DNA of 64,000 bases from Dermatophilus congolensis (lineage in GTDB: Bacteria; Actinomycetota; Actinomycetes; Actinomycetales; Dermatophilaceae). Numbering within the stretch: the first letter of the stretch is position 1; the number at the start of each line of letters is the position of its first letter. This document shows, piece by piece, positions 1 through 10,551 of this stretch. The notes beneath the pieces were generated by a model. It was not told the DNA's origin and ran no database searches. It was given only the letters and a program-made list of their open reading frames with translations. A program made the translations under genes and the position numbers. The stretch spans positions 620,001-684,000 of the forward strand of contig NZ_UFYA01000001.1 in assembly GCF_900447215.1 (NCBI RefSeq), written 5' to 3'.

Positions 1-1
1 A

Positions 2-1018
2 ACCACTCTCGCCCACGCCCGCAACGAACTCGCTACCGCAGCCATCCACGACCCAGCCCTACGCGAATTCGAAAACAGAACAGCCGAACTCGGATACCTC
101 GCCGCCGAACTCGCCACCGACCTATCCGCCTACCTCACCGATCTAGACATCGATCCAGCCCGACTCGAACACGTGCAACAACGCAGAGCCGAACTCAACC
201 GACTCACCCGTACCTACGGCCAGACCATCGACGACGTACTTACATGGGCAAAAAACGCAGCCGCCCGCCTAACCGAACTCGAAGGTGCCCAAGCACGCCT
301 GAGCGAAATAGAAACCGAGACCACCCACGCCCGCACACAAGCGGCTCAAGCTGCACGGACCCTCCACGATATCCGCCTCGCCACCGCAGCCACCCTCGGC
401 ACCGAAGCCACCAACGAACTCGCCCACCTCTCCATGGGCAAAGCCACCCTCACCGTCGACATCCACACCACCCCAGACCCCCACGGACTCGACCTAGGCG
501 AAGAACACCCCACCCCACTGGCCTACACCCCCCACGGCGTAGACACCGTCGAAATTAAACTCGCACCCAACCCCGGAGCCCCCGCACGATCCGTTGCCAA
601 AGCAGCCTCTGGCGGAGAACTCTCCCGCGTCATGCTCGCACTCGAAGTCGTCACCGGACGACGCGCAGCAGAAGATAACACCGCCATCGCCACATTCGTC
701 TTCGACGAAGTCGACGCAGGCATCGGCGGCCGCGCCGCCCTCGACGTTGGCGCCAGACTCGCCGCCCTGGCCGAACACGCACAAGTCATCGTCGTCACCC
801 ACCTCGCCCAAGTCGCAGCCTTCGCCGACCGACACCTCGTCGTCCGTAAATCCGACGACGGCGCCATCACCAGCTCCGGAGTAGAAATCGTTACCGGAGA
901 CAATCAACTACGCGAACTCGCCCGAATGATGGCCGGCACTGATTCACCCACCGCACTCCAACACGCCGCCGAACTACGAACCCAAACCGAGAACATCCGG
1001 CAACGACACAGCGCCTAA
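2..1018 (+). CDS. recN: DNA repair protein RecN, C-terminal part (5' end outside window)
   Basis: RecN is an SMC-like ATPase that acts at double-strand breaks during recombinational repair in the cytoplasm. The frame is open from base 2, so the N-terminal Walker A half lies upstream of the window. The visible part is a coiled coil rich in Ala, Glu, Arg and Leu, followed by the ATPase C-lobe. The signature ASGGELSRVMLALEVV is followed by the Walker B segment FVFDEVDAGIGGRAA and the switch segment VIVVTHLAQVAAFAD, in the order and spacing expected for RecN. It ends in TAA. The next gene, DUF3151, is convergent with only 16 nt between the stops. Its codons end mostly in C or A, like the other plus-strand genes up to about 11 kb. 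Confidence 0.95.
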   Translation, partial: TTLAHARNELATAAIHDPALREFENRTAELGYLAAELATDLSAYLTDLDIDPARLEHVQQRRAELNRLTRTYGQTIDDVLTWAKNAAARLTELEGAQARLSEIETETTHARTQAAQAARTLHDIRLATAATLGTEATNELAHLSMGKATLTVDIHTTPDPHGLDLGEEHPTPLAYTPHGVDTVEIKLAPNPGAPARSVAKAASGGELSRVMLALEVVTGRRAAEDNTAIATFVFDEVDAGIGGRAALDVGARLAALAEHAQVIVVTHLAQVAAFADRHLVVRKSDDGAITSSGVEIVTGDNQLRELARMMAGTDSPTALQHAAELRTQTENIRQRHSA

Positions 1019-1034
1019 CCCCACCCCAACAACA

Positions 1035-1454
1035 TCACAGCCCCAACGCCTGCGCAGCCTCAGCCGAACTATCACGCAAAAACACACGACACCGCTGCTC
1101 CTCATCACCCTCACCAAGAGCCGAAGCAGCTAACGCCAACGCAGCCAACGAACGCAAAAAACCTCGATTCGGCTCATGTGACCACGGCACCGGACCAGTC
1201 CCACGCCACCCAGCTCGGCGCAACGCATCTAACCCACGGTGATACCCCACCCGTGCAAACGCATACGCCTGCACAAACTCACCACACGCCAACGACTGCT
1301 CCGCCAAAGCAGCCCACGCAGCCAAACACAACGGATCCGCAGCTGCCACCACCTGAGCATCCTCACCAGCAACCAAACGCTCAACCGAAGAATCCACCGG
1401 CAACAAAGTTGGCTCTGGCCCCAGCAAATTCTTCCGAACCTCGTGCTCACCCAT
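1035..1454 (-). CDS. DUF3151 family protein
   Basis: This protein of about 139 residues has unknown function and matches the actinobacterial DUF3151 family from memory. The segments seen are NLLGPEPTLLP near the N-terminus, WAALAEQSL, YHRGLDALRRAGWRGTGP and PVPWSHEPNRGFLRSLAALA. I chose the ATG at 1454, although the frame opens 12 codons earlier, because GAGGAG sits 6 nt before it and the family starts close to this MGEHEV. No signal peptide or membrane segment is visible, so it is probably cytoplasmic. It is divergent from pyrG and convergent with recN. Its codons end mostly in G or T, the opposite of both plus-strand neighbours. Confidence 0.85.
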   Translation of the reverse strand: MGEHEVRKNLLGPEPTLLPVDSSVERLVAGEDAQVVAAADPLCLAAWAALAEQSLACGEFVQAYAFARVGYHRGLDALRRAGWRGTGPVPWSHEPNRGFLRSLAALALAASALGEGDEEQRCRVFLRDSSAEAAQALGL

Positions 1455-1645
1455 AAAAAACTCCTCAATCACAACGAAGAAAACCGACAAGCAAAAACAA
1501 CCACGCCAACCCTAATGCGACACAGCCAACGCAACCCCCACAACAACCCACCCAAAAACAAGCCCCTACAACCACACCTAACCCCACCCCAGTACAAACA
1601 TCAACGGAAACAGCACACCCCCACCATGCGATAAGCTCGAAGTCC

Positions 1646-3307
1646 GTGGTCAATACAAAACACATCTTCGTCACCGGAGGAGTCGCCTCCTCACTCGGCA
1701 AAGGCCTCACCGCATCCAGCCTCGGACTACTCCTACGCGGCCGCGGCCTCGCAGTGACAATGCAAAAGCTCGACCCCTACCTCAACGTAGACCCCGGCAC
1801 CATGAACCCCTTCCAACACGGAGAGGTGTTCGTCACCGAGGACGGAGCAGAAACCGACCTCGACATCGGCCACTACGAACGCTTCCTTGACACCCCCCTG
1901 TCCGCCCAAGCCAACGTCACCACCGGCCAGGTCTACAGCAGCGTCATCGCCAAAGAACGCCGCGGCGAATACCTCGGCGACACTGTGCAAGTCATCCCGC
2001 ACATCACCAACGAAATCGCCGCCCGCATGCGGGAACAAGCCCACACCACCCCCGCACCAGACATCATCATCACCGAAATCGGCGGCACCGTCGGCGACAT
2101 CGAATCACAACCATTCCTCGAAGCAGGACGCCAAGTCCGCCAACAACTTGGCCGCGACAACGTCTTCTTCCTCCACGTCTCCCTCGTGCCCTACCTGGCA
2201 CCCAGCGGAGAACTCAAAACCAAACCCACCCAACACTCCGTCGCCGCCCTACGCGCCGCAGGCATCCAACCCGACGCCATCGTCCTACGCGCCGACCGCG
2301 ACATCCCCGCCGAGATGAAGCGCAAAATCGCCGCCGCCACCGACATCGACCTCGAAGGCACCATCTCCTGCAAAGACGCCCCATCCATCTACGACATCCC
2401 CAAAGTCCTCCACAGCGAAGGACTCGACGCCTACATGATCAGACGCCTCGGACTGCCCTTCCGTGACGTCGACTGGACCGGATGGGACCGCCTCCTCGAA
2501 CGCGTCCACCGACCAGCACACCGCGTCGAAATCGCACTCGTCGGCAAATACATAGACCTCCCCGACGCCTACCTCTCCGTCACCGAAGCACTACGCGCCG
2601 GCGGTTTCGCCAACGACACCCGCGTCAAAATCCGCTGGGTCGCCTCCGACACATGCGAAACCCCAGAAGGTGCACAAGAAGCCCTCGAAGGAAGCGATGC
2701 CATCCTCGTCCCCGGAGGCTTCGGCATCCGAGGCATCGAAGGAAAACTCGGCGCACTGCGCTGGGCACGCGAAAACCGCATCCCCACACTCGGGATCTGC
2801 CTAGGCCTCCAAGCCATGGTCATCGAATACGCCCGCAACGTCGCCGGAATCGACAACGCCAGCAGCAGCGAATTCGACCCCCAAACCAGCGAACCCGTCA
2901 TCGCCACCATGGCTGAACAGAAACAATTCATCGACGGCGCCGGAGACATGGGCGGCACTATGCGCCTAGGCGCATACCCCGCCACCCTCGAAGCCGACAG
3001 CCTCGCCGCCACCACCTACAAAACCCAACACGTCACCGAACGCCACCGCCACCGCTACGAAGTAAACAACGCCTACCGAGCCCAACTCGAAGAAGCCGGA
3101 CTGTGCTTCTCAGGGCTCTCACCCGACGGAAACCTCGTCGAATTCGTCGAACTGCCCACCAACCAACACCCCTACTACATTTCCACCCAAGCCCACCCCG
3201 AATTCCTTTCCCGACCCAACCGCGCACACCCTCTCTTCAGCGGACTCGTCGCAGCAGCACTCAACCACCAAAACCAAGCCGCACCCGCCGACTCCCGCGA
3301 AAAATAA
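1646..3307 (+). CDS. pyrG: CTP synthase
   Basis: CTP synthase makes CTP from UTP, ATP and glutamine, the last step of pyrimidine nucleotide synthesis. At 553 residues it has the normal length. The N-terminal amidoligase domain begins with [20 protein letters not shown]. The C-terminal class I glutamine amidotransferase domain has the nucleophile Cys385 in GICLGLQ and the His517-Pro-Glu519 pair in AHPEF. The GTG at 1646 gives the family N-terminus ([11 protein letters not shown]), but no clear Shine-Dalgarno precedes it, so the start rests on homology. A 12-bp hairpin follows the stop codon. The other pyrimidine genes lie 56 kb away at the far end of the window. Confidence 0.97.
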   Translation: MVNTKHIFVTGGVASSLGKGLTASSLGLLLRGRGLAVTMQKLDPYLNVDPGTMNPFQHGEVFVTEDGAETDLDIGHYERFLDTPLSAQANVTTGQVYSSVIAKERRGEYLGDTVQVIPHITNEIAARMREQAHTTPAPDIIITEIGGTVGDIESQPFLEAGRQVRQQLGRDNVFFLHVSLVPYLAPSGELKTKPTQHSVAALRAAGIQPDAIVLRADRDIPAEMKRKIAAATDIDLEGTISCKDAPSIYDIPKVLHSEGLDAYMIRRLGLPFRDVDWTGWDRLLERVHRPAHRVEIALVGKYIDLPDAYLSVTEALRAGGFANDTRVKIRWVASDTCETPEGAQEALEGSDAILVPGGFGIRGIEGKLGALRWARENRIPTLGICLGLQAMVIEYARNVAGIDNASSSEFDPQTSEPVIATMAEQKQFIDGAGDMGGTMRLGAYPATLEADSLAATTYKTQHVTERHRHRYEVNNAYRAQLEEAGLCFSGLSPDGNLVEFVELPTNQHPYYISTQAHPEFLSRPNRAHPLFSGLVAAALNHQNQAAPADSREK

Positions 3308-3315
3308 ACACCCCA

Positions 3316-3344
3316 GCGGCGGGTGGTACCCAACCACCCGCCGC
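3316..3344 (+). terminator. Stem-loop after pyrG
   Basis: A perfect 12-bp inverted repeat (3316-3327 with 3333-3344) encloses a 5-nt loop, 8 nt after the pyrG stop. No T-run follows, as is common for actinobacterial terminators. It probably ends pyrG transcripts. Confidence 0.6.
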
Positions 3345-3422
3345 CCAAAACACCCAAAACCAGTCACAACAGCGACCAGAAGCATTAAGCACCAACAGAA
3401 GACACTGCTAGCGTGCGATGCT

Positions 3423-4018
3423 GTGACCCCACAAAAACCAGCCCAACAGCACCAGCCACACACCCCGCTACCCGGCGAACGACTACGCCGAGCAGGGCGA
3501 GTCATCACCCTCACCGCCCTCCTACTACTGCTGACATCAGGACTGGGAATCGGATACGCCCTCCTACAGATCAACGACGATCACATCAACGAACTGGTCA
3601 ACGAAAAAAGCGCCCACATCACACAAGGGCATGCAGAGATAACACATGGCGGGCGACAAATTATCCTCGCCGAAAAACACGAAACCACCTGCACAGTCCA
3701 CTCCTCATCCGGCTCACCCATCCCCGTCAACCCAGGCAAATCACACGTCAAAGGAGACGGAAAAGCCACTTCGGAATCGGAGCCTTCGAAGCACCCGCAG
3801 GCACCTACGACATCACCTGCACCCCAAACAAAGGAGTCGTCATACTCCCAGAAGCAGCAATGGAATCCCTCAAAACCGCCGGAACCATCGCCGCTGTTTC
3901 AGTTGTAGGAATCCTCGTATTCACAATGATCGCTCTCAGCGGGGCAGTGCTATGGGCCAGTGGCGCCCGAAGCCGCGCAAAAGCAATAGCCGCCAACCAA
4001 CAGCCCACATACCGTTAA
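3423..4018 (+). pseudogene. Frameshifted two-TM membrane protein
   Basis: Two overlapping frames together read as one protein of about 198 residues. The first starts at GTG 3423 and encodes a basic cytosolic tail, a membrane segment (ITLTALLLLLTSGLGIGYAL) and an outer region with TTCTVHSSSG. The second continues with FGIGAFEAPAGTYDITCTPN, a second membrane segment (AVSVVGILVFTMIALSGAVL) and a basic tail ending in TAA at 4018. The join needs a -1 shift near the four-A run at 3761-3764; one extra A there restores a single frame with paired extracellular Cys residues. No function is recognised. It sits between pyrG and the Nudix gene. Alternatives are a real knockout, a missing base in the sequence, or a -1 ribosomal slip on A-AAA-G. 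Confidence 0.6.
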
Positions 4019-4161
4019 ACACAGCAACAAAACACAAAAACACCACCAGATTTAAAAGCGCCAAACAGCACGGGGTTTCGCCCCCACCGCGCCCCCACAG
4101 GCCGCTACCGTGAACCCTGCCGACACAACAAAACACCCCCCGCACGAAACGGAGCAGCCAC

Positions 4162-4839
4162 ATGTCGCTCGAGGCACCCCTCCTCTCGACCGACCAACTT
4201 TTCGACGAATACGGACAAAAAGACGTCGATAGCCTCATGACCATCGCCGACGGAGCCGTCTTCGGATTCGATCGAGCCCGCGTCGACCTAGGCCTCACCG
4301 GTGGCCTCGTCACCCGCGAATACCTCACCCACCCAGGGGCAGTCGCCGTCCTCGCCCTACGCACCACCTGCGCCGGCAACGACCAAATACTCCTCATCAA
4401 GCAATACCGACACGCCGTGGGAATTCACGAATGGGAACTACCCGCAGGCCTACTCGACAACGACGACGAACCCCCCGCTGAAGCAGCAGCCCGCGAACTC
4501 GAAGAAGAAGCGGACATCCGCGCCGCAACCTGGCACACCCTGACCCAATTCGCACCCAGCGCAGGGGCAAGCACCGAAACCATCCGCATCTACCTCGCCC
4601 GCGACTTCACCGACGTACCCAGCGACCAACGCTATGAACGATGCGGCGAAGAAGCAGACATCCGCACCGCCTGGGTCGACCTGGACACACTCTACGAAGC
4701 AGTCATCGCCGGACAACTCGCAAACGCCCCACTCATTATTGGGGTCCTCACCGCCCACGCTGCCCGCGAACGAGACTGGAAGACCCTGCAACCCGCAGAC
4801 GCGCCCTTCCCGCTCCATCCCGCACACCGCGACTTATAA
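4162..4839 (+). CDS. NUDIX hydrolase, ADP-ribose pyrophosphatase type
   Basis: This is probably an ADP-ribose diphosphatase that cleaves ADP-ribose to AMP and ribose 5-phosphate in a Mg2+-dependent way. The Nudix box reads ELPAGLLDNDDEPPAEAAAR followed by ELEEEADI. The catalytic REL.EE core is intact; the usual Gly near the end of the box is Asp, as is frequent in actinobacterial members. The preceding strand IKQYRHAVG is typical of ADPRase-like Nudix proteins. At 225 residues the length is normal. The ATG at 4162 has a weak GGAGC upstream. In many actinobacteria this gene lies next to pyrG and before xerD, but xerD is absent here and a betaine operon follows. Confidence 0.88.
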   Translation: MSLEAPLLSTDQLFDEYGQKDVDSLMTIADGAVFGFDRARVDLGLTGGLVTREYLTHPGAVAVLALRTTCAGNDQILLIKQYRHAVGIHEWELPAGLLDNDDEPPAEAAARELEEEADIRAATWHTLTQFAPSAGASTETIRIYLARDFTDVPSDQRYERCGEEADIRTAWVDLDTLYEAVIAGQLANAPLIIGVLTAHAARERDWKTLQPADAPFPLHPAHRDL

Positions 4840-4862
4840 CACCCCAAATAACCCACAATCAA

Positions 4863-4923
4863 TGTGGTACGGACCACACCTGTCACTAGTGTGGAACGAA
4901 CGACTCCCACCACGAGTCCACAC
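4863..4923 (+). promoter_or_regulatory. Inverted repeats upstream of betB, possible operator
   Basis: The 200-nt gap before betB holds TGTGGT-ACGG-ACCACA at 4863-4878. It is followed by GTGTGG (4889-4894) paired with CCACAC (4918-4923), with GACTC/GAGTC nested inside. The shared TGTGG/CCACA half-sites look like an operator array or leader structure for the betB-betA-betT operon. No betI-type regulator gene is present in the window, so the binding protein is unknown. Confidence 0.35.
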
Positions 4924-5038
4924 AATGATCCTCGCGCAGCAGCACCAATGGGGCGCGTAGATCCACCGCAGTACCTGGTGCACAATCGCCTACAGCGACT
5001 CCGCGCGATGTATCGACATGACAACCCTGGAGGCGCGC

Positions 5039-6532
5039 ATGACGAAGATGTACATCGACGGACAATGGCGTGACGCCCACGACGGCGCCACCCGAGACAT
5101 CACCTGCCCTGCAGACAACACCCACGTCACCACCGTCGCAGAAGGCAACACAGCCGACGCCCACGACGCAATCCGCGCCGCACGCAAAGCATTCGACAAC
5201 GGACCCTGGCCCACAACCCCAGCACCAGAACGCGCCGCCCTCCTGCGCACAGTCGCCGACCTACTCACCGCCGAATCAGACGACGTCGCCCGCCTCGAAG
5301 CCCTCGACACCGGAAAACGCTTCGTCGAATGCCAAATCGACGTCACCGACATCATCAACGTCTTCCGCCACTTCGCCAGCCTCGCCCAAGAAAACGCAGG
5401 CCGCGTCGTCGACCCCGGCACCCCCAACGTCTCCAGCCGCATCGTCCACGAACCCATCGGCGTCTGCGCACTCATCACCCCCTGGAACTACCCCCTGCTC
5501 CAAACCTCCTGGAAAGTAGCCCCCGCCCTCGCCGCTGGAAACACCTTCATCCTCAAACCCAGCGAGCTGACCCCCTCCACCAGCATCTGGCTCATGAACG
5601 CCCTCGAACGCGCCGGACTACCCGCCGGCGTCGCCAACCTCGTTCTCGGCCCCGGAGCAACCGTCGGCCAAGCCCTCACCGAATCCCCAGACGTCGACCT
5701 CGTCTCCTTCACCGGCGGGCTAGCCACCGGCACCAACATCATGCGCACCGCCGCAGACACCGTGAAAAACATCGCCCTCGAACTCGGCGGCAAAAACCCC
5801 AACGTCATCTTCGCCGACGCCAACATCGACGCCGCCATCGACAACGCCCTCACCGCAGTATTCCTCGACTCCGGCCAAGTCTGCTCCGCAGGCGCACGCC
5901 TCATCGTCGAAGAAACAATCCACGACCGCGTCGTCGACGAACTCGTCCGCCGAGCCAGCGAAATCCGCATGGGCGGCCCCTTCGACCCCGACGCCGAAAC
6001 CGGCCCCCTCATCTCCGCCACCCACCGCGACAAAGTCGAAAAATACGTAGCCAACGCCCTCGAAGAAGGCGCCACCCTCCGTGTCGGCGGCCAACGCCCC
6101 GGCGGCGACCTCGAAAAGGGCTACTACTACCCACCCACCATCCTCGACAATTGCCACACCTCCATGCGCTGCGTCCAAGAAGAATCCTTCGGACCCGTGC
6201 TCACCGTCGAAACCTTCACCGGCCAAACAGACGAAGAAAAAGAACGCAACGCACTCACCATTGCCAACGACACCATCTACGGCCTCGCCGGAGCTGTCTG
6301 GACCGAAAACGCAGGCCGCGCAGAACGCCTCGCCCGCGGACTGCGCCACGGAACTATCTGGATCAACGACTACCACCCCTACGTCGCACAAGCCGAATGG
6401 GGTGGCTACAAACGCTCCGGAATCGGCCGCGAACTCGGCCGCCACGGCCTAGGCGAATACCAAGAAACCAAACACATCTGGCACAACACCAGCCCCGCCC
6501 GCGCCGGCTGGTTCAACGACAGCCAAGCCTGA
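5039..6532 (+). CDS. betB: Betaine-aldehyde dehydrogenase
   Basis: An NAD(P)-dependent aldehyde dehydrogenase that oxidises betaine aldehyde to glycine betaine. The product is about 497 residues from ATG 5039, chosen over ATG 5018 because GGAGG lies at 5029-5033, 5 nt before it. Catalytic residues are visible: Glu248 in LELGGKNPNVIF and Cys282 in SGQVCSAGARL, with FTGG.ATG at the nucleotide-binding turn and a C-terminal GGYKRSGIGRELG. Substrate is inferred from context: choline dehydrogenase and a BetT transporter follow in the same direction. A small hairpin separates it from betA, which could set relative expression. The sequence alone could also fit another short-chain or amino-aldehyde substrate. 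Confidence 0.9.
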   Translation: MTKMYIDGQWRDAHDGATRDITCPADNTHVTTVAEGNTADAHDAIRAARKAFDNGPWPTTPAPERAALLRTVADLLTAESDDVARLEALDTGKRFVECQIDVTDIINVFRHFASLAQENAGRVVDPGTPNVSSRIVHEPIGVCALITPWNYPLLQTSWKVAPALAAGNTFILKPSELTPSTSIWLMNALERAGLPAGVANLVLGPGATVGQALTESPDVDLVSFTGGLATGTNIMRTAADTVKNIALELGGKNPNVIFADANIDAAIDNALTAVFLDSGQVCSAGARLIVEETIHDRVVDELVRRASEIRMGGPFDPDAETGPLISATHRDKVEKYVANALEEGATLRVGGQRPGGDLEKGYYYPPTILDNCHTSMRCVQEESFGPVLTVETFTGQTDEEKERNALTIANDTIYGLAGAVWTENAGRAERLARGLRHGTIWINDYHPYVAQAEWGGYKRSGIGRELGRHGLGEYQETKHIWHNTSPARAGWFNDSQA

Positions 6533-6546
6533 ACCACCCCCAAGGA

Positions 6547-6568
6547 GGCGCGCACACCCCTGCGCGCC
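6547..6568 (+). terminator. Intercistronic hairpin between betB and betA
   Basis: A perfect 8-bp GC-only stem (6547-6554 with 6561-6568, loop of 6) lies in the 96-nt gap between betB and betA. It may be a processing or partial-termination site; no T-run follows. Confidence 0.4.
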
Positions 6569-6628
6569 CCCACACCCATGCCCACACGGGCACACGAGGA
6601 CGAAGAAAAGACGAAGGAGAAAAACCAC

Positions 6629-8377
6629 ATGGCAACCTACGACTACGTCATCGTCGGCGGCGGATCAGCAGGATCCGTCCTCGCACACAGGCTCAGCGCC
6701 GACCCATCCACCACCGTCCTCGTCCTCGAAGCAGGACGCTCAGACTTCAAATTCGACCCACTCATCCACATGCCCGCCGCACTCATGTTCCCCAGCGGGA
6801 ACCCCCTCTACGACTGGGCCTACGCCTCCGAACCAGAGCCCCACATGAACGGCCGCCGCATCGCCCACGCACGCGGCAAAGTCCTCGGCGGATCCTCCTC
6901 CATCAACGGCATGATCTTCCAACGCGGCAACCCCACCGACTACGACCGCTGGGCCCGCGAAAACGAAGGCATGGAACACTGGGACTACGCCCACTGCCTG
7001 CCCTACTTCAAACGCATGGAAACCGCAGCAGACGGAGCCAACGCATGGCGAGGAGCCTCCGGCCCCCTAAAAATGTCTAAAGGCCCCGCCTCCTCCCCAC
7101 TCTTCCAAGCCTTCTTCGAAGCAGCCCGCCAAGCCGGCTACCCCATGACCGACGACGTCAACGGATACCGCCAAGAAGGCTTCGCACCCTTCGACCGCAA
7201 CCTCATCGACGGGCACCGCCAAAGCGCATCCCGCTCCTACCTCTGGCCCATCCGCAACCGCAAAAACCTCACCATCCACACCCTCTCGATGGTCACCGGG
7301 CTCAAATTCGACGGAAACCGCGTCACCGGAGTCGAATACAAACGCGGACGCAAAAACGAAACCGTTACCGCCGGAGACGTCATCCTCTGCGGAGGCGCCT
7401 TCAACTCCCCACAACTACTCCAACTCGCCGGAATCGGTGACCCCGAAACCCTCACCGCAGCCGGCGTAACCCCCCGCATCAACCTCCCCGGCGTCGGCGC
7501 CAACATGCAAGACCACCTCGAGGTCTACCTCCAACATAAATGCGCCGAACCCGTCTCCATCGGTCCCTGGCTCAACTACTGGAAAGCCCCCTTCATCGGC
7601 GCCTCCTGGCTCCTCGGAAAAGGCGTCGGCACCTCCAACCACTTCGAAGGCGGCGGCTTCATCCGCACCAACAACGACGTGGAATACCCCAACCTCATGT
7701 TCCACTTCCTCCCCATCGCCGTGCGCTACGACGGCTCCGGCGAAAAAGGATCCCACGGCTATCAAGTCCACATCGGCCCCATGAACTCCGACGTCATGGG
7801 AACCCTCAAAATCCGCTCCACCAACCCCTTCGAACACCCCGAACTACGGTTCAACTACCTCTCCACCGAAAAAGACCGCCGCGAATGGGTCGAAGTTGTC
7901 CGCGCTGCACGCTACATCCTCGACCAACCCGCCATGCGCCCCTTCGACGCCGGCGAAACCTCACCCGGACCCGATGTCCAATCCGACGAAGCCATCCTCG
8001 AATGGGTCAAAAACGACGCAGAAACAGCCCTCCACCCCTCCTGCACCGCAGCCATGGGTAAAGGCGACATGAGCGTCGTCAACCCCGACACCATGCAAGT
8101 CCACGGAGTCGAAGGCCTACGCGTCGTCGACGCATCCGTCATGCCCACCATCACCAACGGCAACATCTACGCACCCACCATGATGATCGCCGAAAAAGCA
8201 GCCGACCTCATCGCCGGCAACACCCCACTACCCCCCGAACACGCACCCGTCTACCTCGCCAAACACGACATGCCCATCTACCCCGACGGCGACGCACGCA
8301 ACAACGGATGGGACGCCCGCCGCGACCTACCCTCCGCCACCGAACTAGCAGCCAAACAGCAGGGAGAAAACCAGTGA
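6629..8377 (+). CDS. betA: Choline dehydrogenase (GMC oxidoreductase)
   Basis: A FAD-dependent GMC oxidoreductase that oxidises choline to betaine aldehyde, probably at the membrane face. It is about 582 residues from ATG 6629, which has AAGGAGA 8 nt upstream; the frame opens 17 codons earlier without support. The ADP-binding fold [17 protein letters not shown] starts at residue 5. The GMC signature includes [15 protein letters not shown] and later [16 protein letters not shown]. The catalytic His is likely His469 in [11 protein letters not shown], followed by [19 protein letters not shown]. Its stop overlaps the betT start by GTGA, so betA and betT are translationally coupled. Confidence 0.93.
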   Translation: MATYDYVIVGGGSAGSVLAHRLSADPSTTVLVLEAGRSDFKFDPLIHMPAALMFPSGNPLYDWAYASEPEPHMNGRRIAHARGKVLGGSSSINGMIFQRGNPTDYDRWARENEGMEHWDYAHCLPYFKRMETAADGANAWRGASGPLKMSKGPASSPLFQAFFEAARQAGYPMTDDVNGYRQEGFAPFDRNLIDGHRQSASRSYLWPIRNRKNLTIHTLSMVTGLKFDGNRVTGVEYKRGRKNETVTAGDVILCGGAFNSPQLLQLAGIGDPETLTAAGVTPRINLPGVGANMQDHLEVYLQHKCAEPVSIGPWLNYWKAPFIGASWLLGKGVGTSNHFEGGGFIRTNNDVEYPNLMFHFLPIAVRYDGSGEKGSHGYQVHIGPMNSDVMGTLKIRSTNPFEHPELRFNYLSTEKDRREWVEVVRAARYILDQPAMRPFDAGETSPGPDVQSDEAILEWVKNDAETALHPSCTAAMGKGDMSVVNPDTMQVHGVEGLRVVDASVMPTITNGNIYAPTMMIAEKAADLIAGNTPLPPEHAPVYLAKHDMPIYPDGDARNNGWDARRDLPSATELAAKQQGENQ

Positions 8378-10440
8378 CTGTTCCCCTCACACCGGGGAAC
8401 ACACTCACCAGCAAGATCAAAAACGCCGGAGTCCAATGGCCCGTATTCATCGCCTCCAGCGTGGTGATCCTCGTCATTGCACTCTGGGCCATCCTTGACA
8501 CGACACGTGCCGGGGCCATCCTCGGCACCGTCGTGGCCTGGACAGGGAAGTGGTTCGGCTGGTTCTACGTAGGACTAGCCGCATTCAGCCTCCTATTCGT
8601 GTTGATCCTCGCGACATCCGGAAAAACCGGCCGCATCAAACTCGGCCCCGACACCTCCAAACCCGAATACACCTTCTTCGCCTGGGCCTCCATGCTCTTC
8701 GCAGCAGGAATCGGCACCGACCTCATGTTCTTCTCGGTCGCCGAACCCGTCGCCCAATACCTCGCACCACCGGCAACCCAGCCACAAACCGTGCAAGCAG
8801 CGAAAGAAGCCACCGTATGGACCCTGTTCCACTACGGAATCATCGGATGGGGAATGTACGCCCTCATGGGCATGGCACTGGGCTACTTCGCACACCGCAA
8901 AGGACTACCCCTAGCCGTGCGATCAGCCCTACACCCCATGTTCGGTAAACGCCTCGCCGGGGCCCCCGGCCACGCAGTCGACACCGCCGCCATCGTCGGC
9001 ACCATCTTCGGCGTAGCTACCACCCTGGGCATCGGAGTCGTCCAACTCAACGTCGGACTCGAAATCATGTTCGGCATCCGCCAAGGACTGCCCGCACAAA
9101 TCGTCCTCGTTGTCATCGCCGTCGGAGTAGCCACCATCTCGGCCACCTCCGGCGTCGACAAAGGCATCCGCATCCTGTCCCAACTCAACGTGCTCCTCGC
9201 ACTCTTCCTTGCCTTCTACGTCCTCGCAGCAGGCAAGACAGACTTCCTCCTCAACTCTCTGGTCATGAATATCGGCGACTTCGTCTCCATGTTCCCCGGC
9301 ATGGCAATGGACACCCTCGCCTACAACAACGCCAGAGAATGGATGAACGCCTGGACACTGTTCTTCTGGGCCTGGTGGATCGCCTGGGCCAGCTTCGTCG
9401 GCATGTTCCTCGCCCGCATCTCCCGCGGACGAACTATCCGCGAATTCGTCATCGGCACACTCACCCTGCCCTTCGCCTACATCCTCATGTGGGTATCCAT
9501 CTTCGGCAACGCAGCCATCGACAGAATCCGCAGCGGAGACAGCGCCTTCGGACAACAAACACTCAAAGTCCCCGAATACGGGTTCTACGCCCTACTGCAG
9601 CAATACCCAGCAGCGTTTTTCATCGTGGGGCTCGCCACCATCGTCGGACTGCTCTTCTACGTCACATCCGCTGACTCCGGAGCACTCGTCATGGCCAACC
9701 TCAGCTCCACCCGCGTGACACCCCGCACCGATGCACAGCCCTGGCTACGCATCTTCTGGGCCGCCGTCACCGCGCTGCTCACCATCGGCATCCTCATGGT
9801 CGGCGGAATCCCCGCCCTCCAAAACGCCACCATCATCATGGGACTACCCTTCGCCATCGTGGTGCTGCTCGTCATGGTCGGCCTATGGAAAGCACTCGCC
9901 GACGAAGGACGCCGCATCGAATCCAGACACCGCGTGGTCGAGCCATCCATCCTCGGCTCCTCCACCATGGTTCGCCAACGCCCCTCCTGGCGATCCCGGA
10001 TGTCCAAGGCATTCAACACCGTCTCCCGCCGCCGAGCGGAGGAATACCTCAACCGGGTCGTCATCCCCGCCCTGGAAGACGTAGCCACCGCATTCCGCGA
10101 CGAAGGTACCACAGCCGAAGTTATTTCCGGCGAAGACGAAGACATGAGCCTCATCGACGCAGGCGACGAACCCACCAGATACGTCGCACTCGTGGCCCAA
10201 TGCGGAGAAGAAGAAACCTTCCGATACCGCGTCTCAATCCGAACCGTAGCCGCACCCTCATACGGGCGAGCCCTCGACGTCGAAGACGTCACCACACGAC
10301 TCGAAGTCAACGGGATCTCCGACGAACCCTACGACGTGTTCGGCTACAGCACAGACGAACTCAGACACGACATCCTCGACCACTACGAAAGGTACGTCGA
10401 CTTCCGACGAATCTACGAAATCGAATCCTCGATCACATAA
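8374..10440 (+). CDS. betT: BCCT-family choline transporter BetT with C-terminal cytosolic domain
   Basis: A betaine-choline-carnitine transporter family protein of about 688 residues, most like E. coli BetT as recalled: [73 protein letters not shown] and SADSGALV all align by eye. It should import choline with protons. Twelve membrane helices occupy about residues 20-515. The remaining ~170 residues are soluble and acidic, as in BetT proteins where this tail takes part in osmotic activation. GTG 8374 overlaps the betA stop (GTGA), with AGGGAGA upstream. A longer in-frame start at 8308 lies inside betA and is rejected. A hairpin ends the operon. Confidence 0.93.
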   Translation: MTVPLTPGNTLTSKIKNAGVQWPVFIASSVVILVIALWAILDTTRAGAILGTVVAWTGKWFGWFYVGLAAFSLLFVLILATSGKTGRIKLGPDTSKPEYTFFAWASMLFAAGIGTDLMFFSVAEPVAQYLAPPATQPQTVQAAKEATVWTLFHYGIIGWGMYALMGMALGYFAHRKGLPLAVRSALHPMFGKRLAGAPGHAVDTAAIVGTIFGVATTLGIGVVQLNVGLEIMFGIRQGLPAQIVLVVIAVGVATISATSGVDKGIRILSQLNVLLALFLAFYVLAAGKTDFLLNSLVMNIGDFVSMFPGMAMDTLAYNNAREWMNAWTLFFWAWWIAWASFVGMFLARISRGRTIREFVIGTLTLPFAYILMWVSIFGNAAIDRIRSGDSAFGQQTLKVPEYGFYALLQQYPAAFFIVGLATIVGLLFYVTSADSGALVMANLSSTRVTPRTDAQPWLRIFWAAVTALLTIGILMVGGIPALQNATIIMGLPFAIVVLLVMVGLWKALADEGRRIESRHRVVEPSILGSSTMVRQRPSWRSRMSKAFNTVSRRRAEEYLNRVVIPALEDVATAFRDEGTTAEVISGEDEDMSLIDAGDEPTRYVALVAQCGEEETFRYRVSIRTVAAPSYGRALDVEDVTTRLEVNGISDEPYDVFGYSTDELRHDILDHYERYVDFRRIYEIESSIT

Positions 10441-10459
10441 ACCCCACAAAAACACCACC

Positions 10460-10495
10460 GATGCCCCGATCACCACAACCGGTGACCGGGGCATC
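10460..10495 (+). terminator. Terminator after betT
   Basis: A 9-bp stem (10460-10468 with 10487-10495) is extended, after one mismatch, by five further pairs around a 6-nt loop. It lies 19 nt after the betT stop and probably closes the betBAT operon. Confidence 0.65.
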
Positions 10496-10551
10496 ACCAT
10501 GCACCAAGGCAGGATGAGACACGAAAACAGAAACACCGACAGGAGACAGCC

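Noticed and set aside
5329-7080. A 583-codon plus-strand frame across betB and betA
   Set aside because: It reads as Arg/Pro/His-rich low-complexity sequence in another frame of two certain genes. Strong base skew removes stop codons from unused frames.
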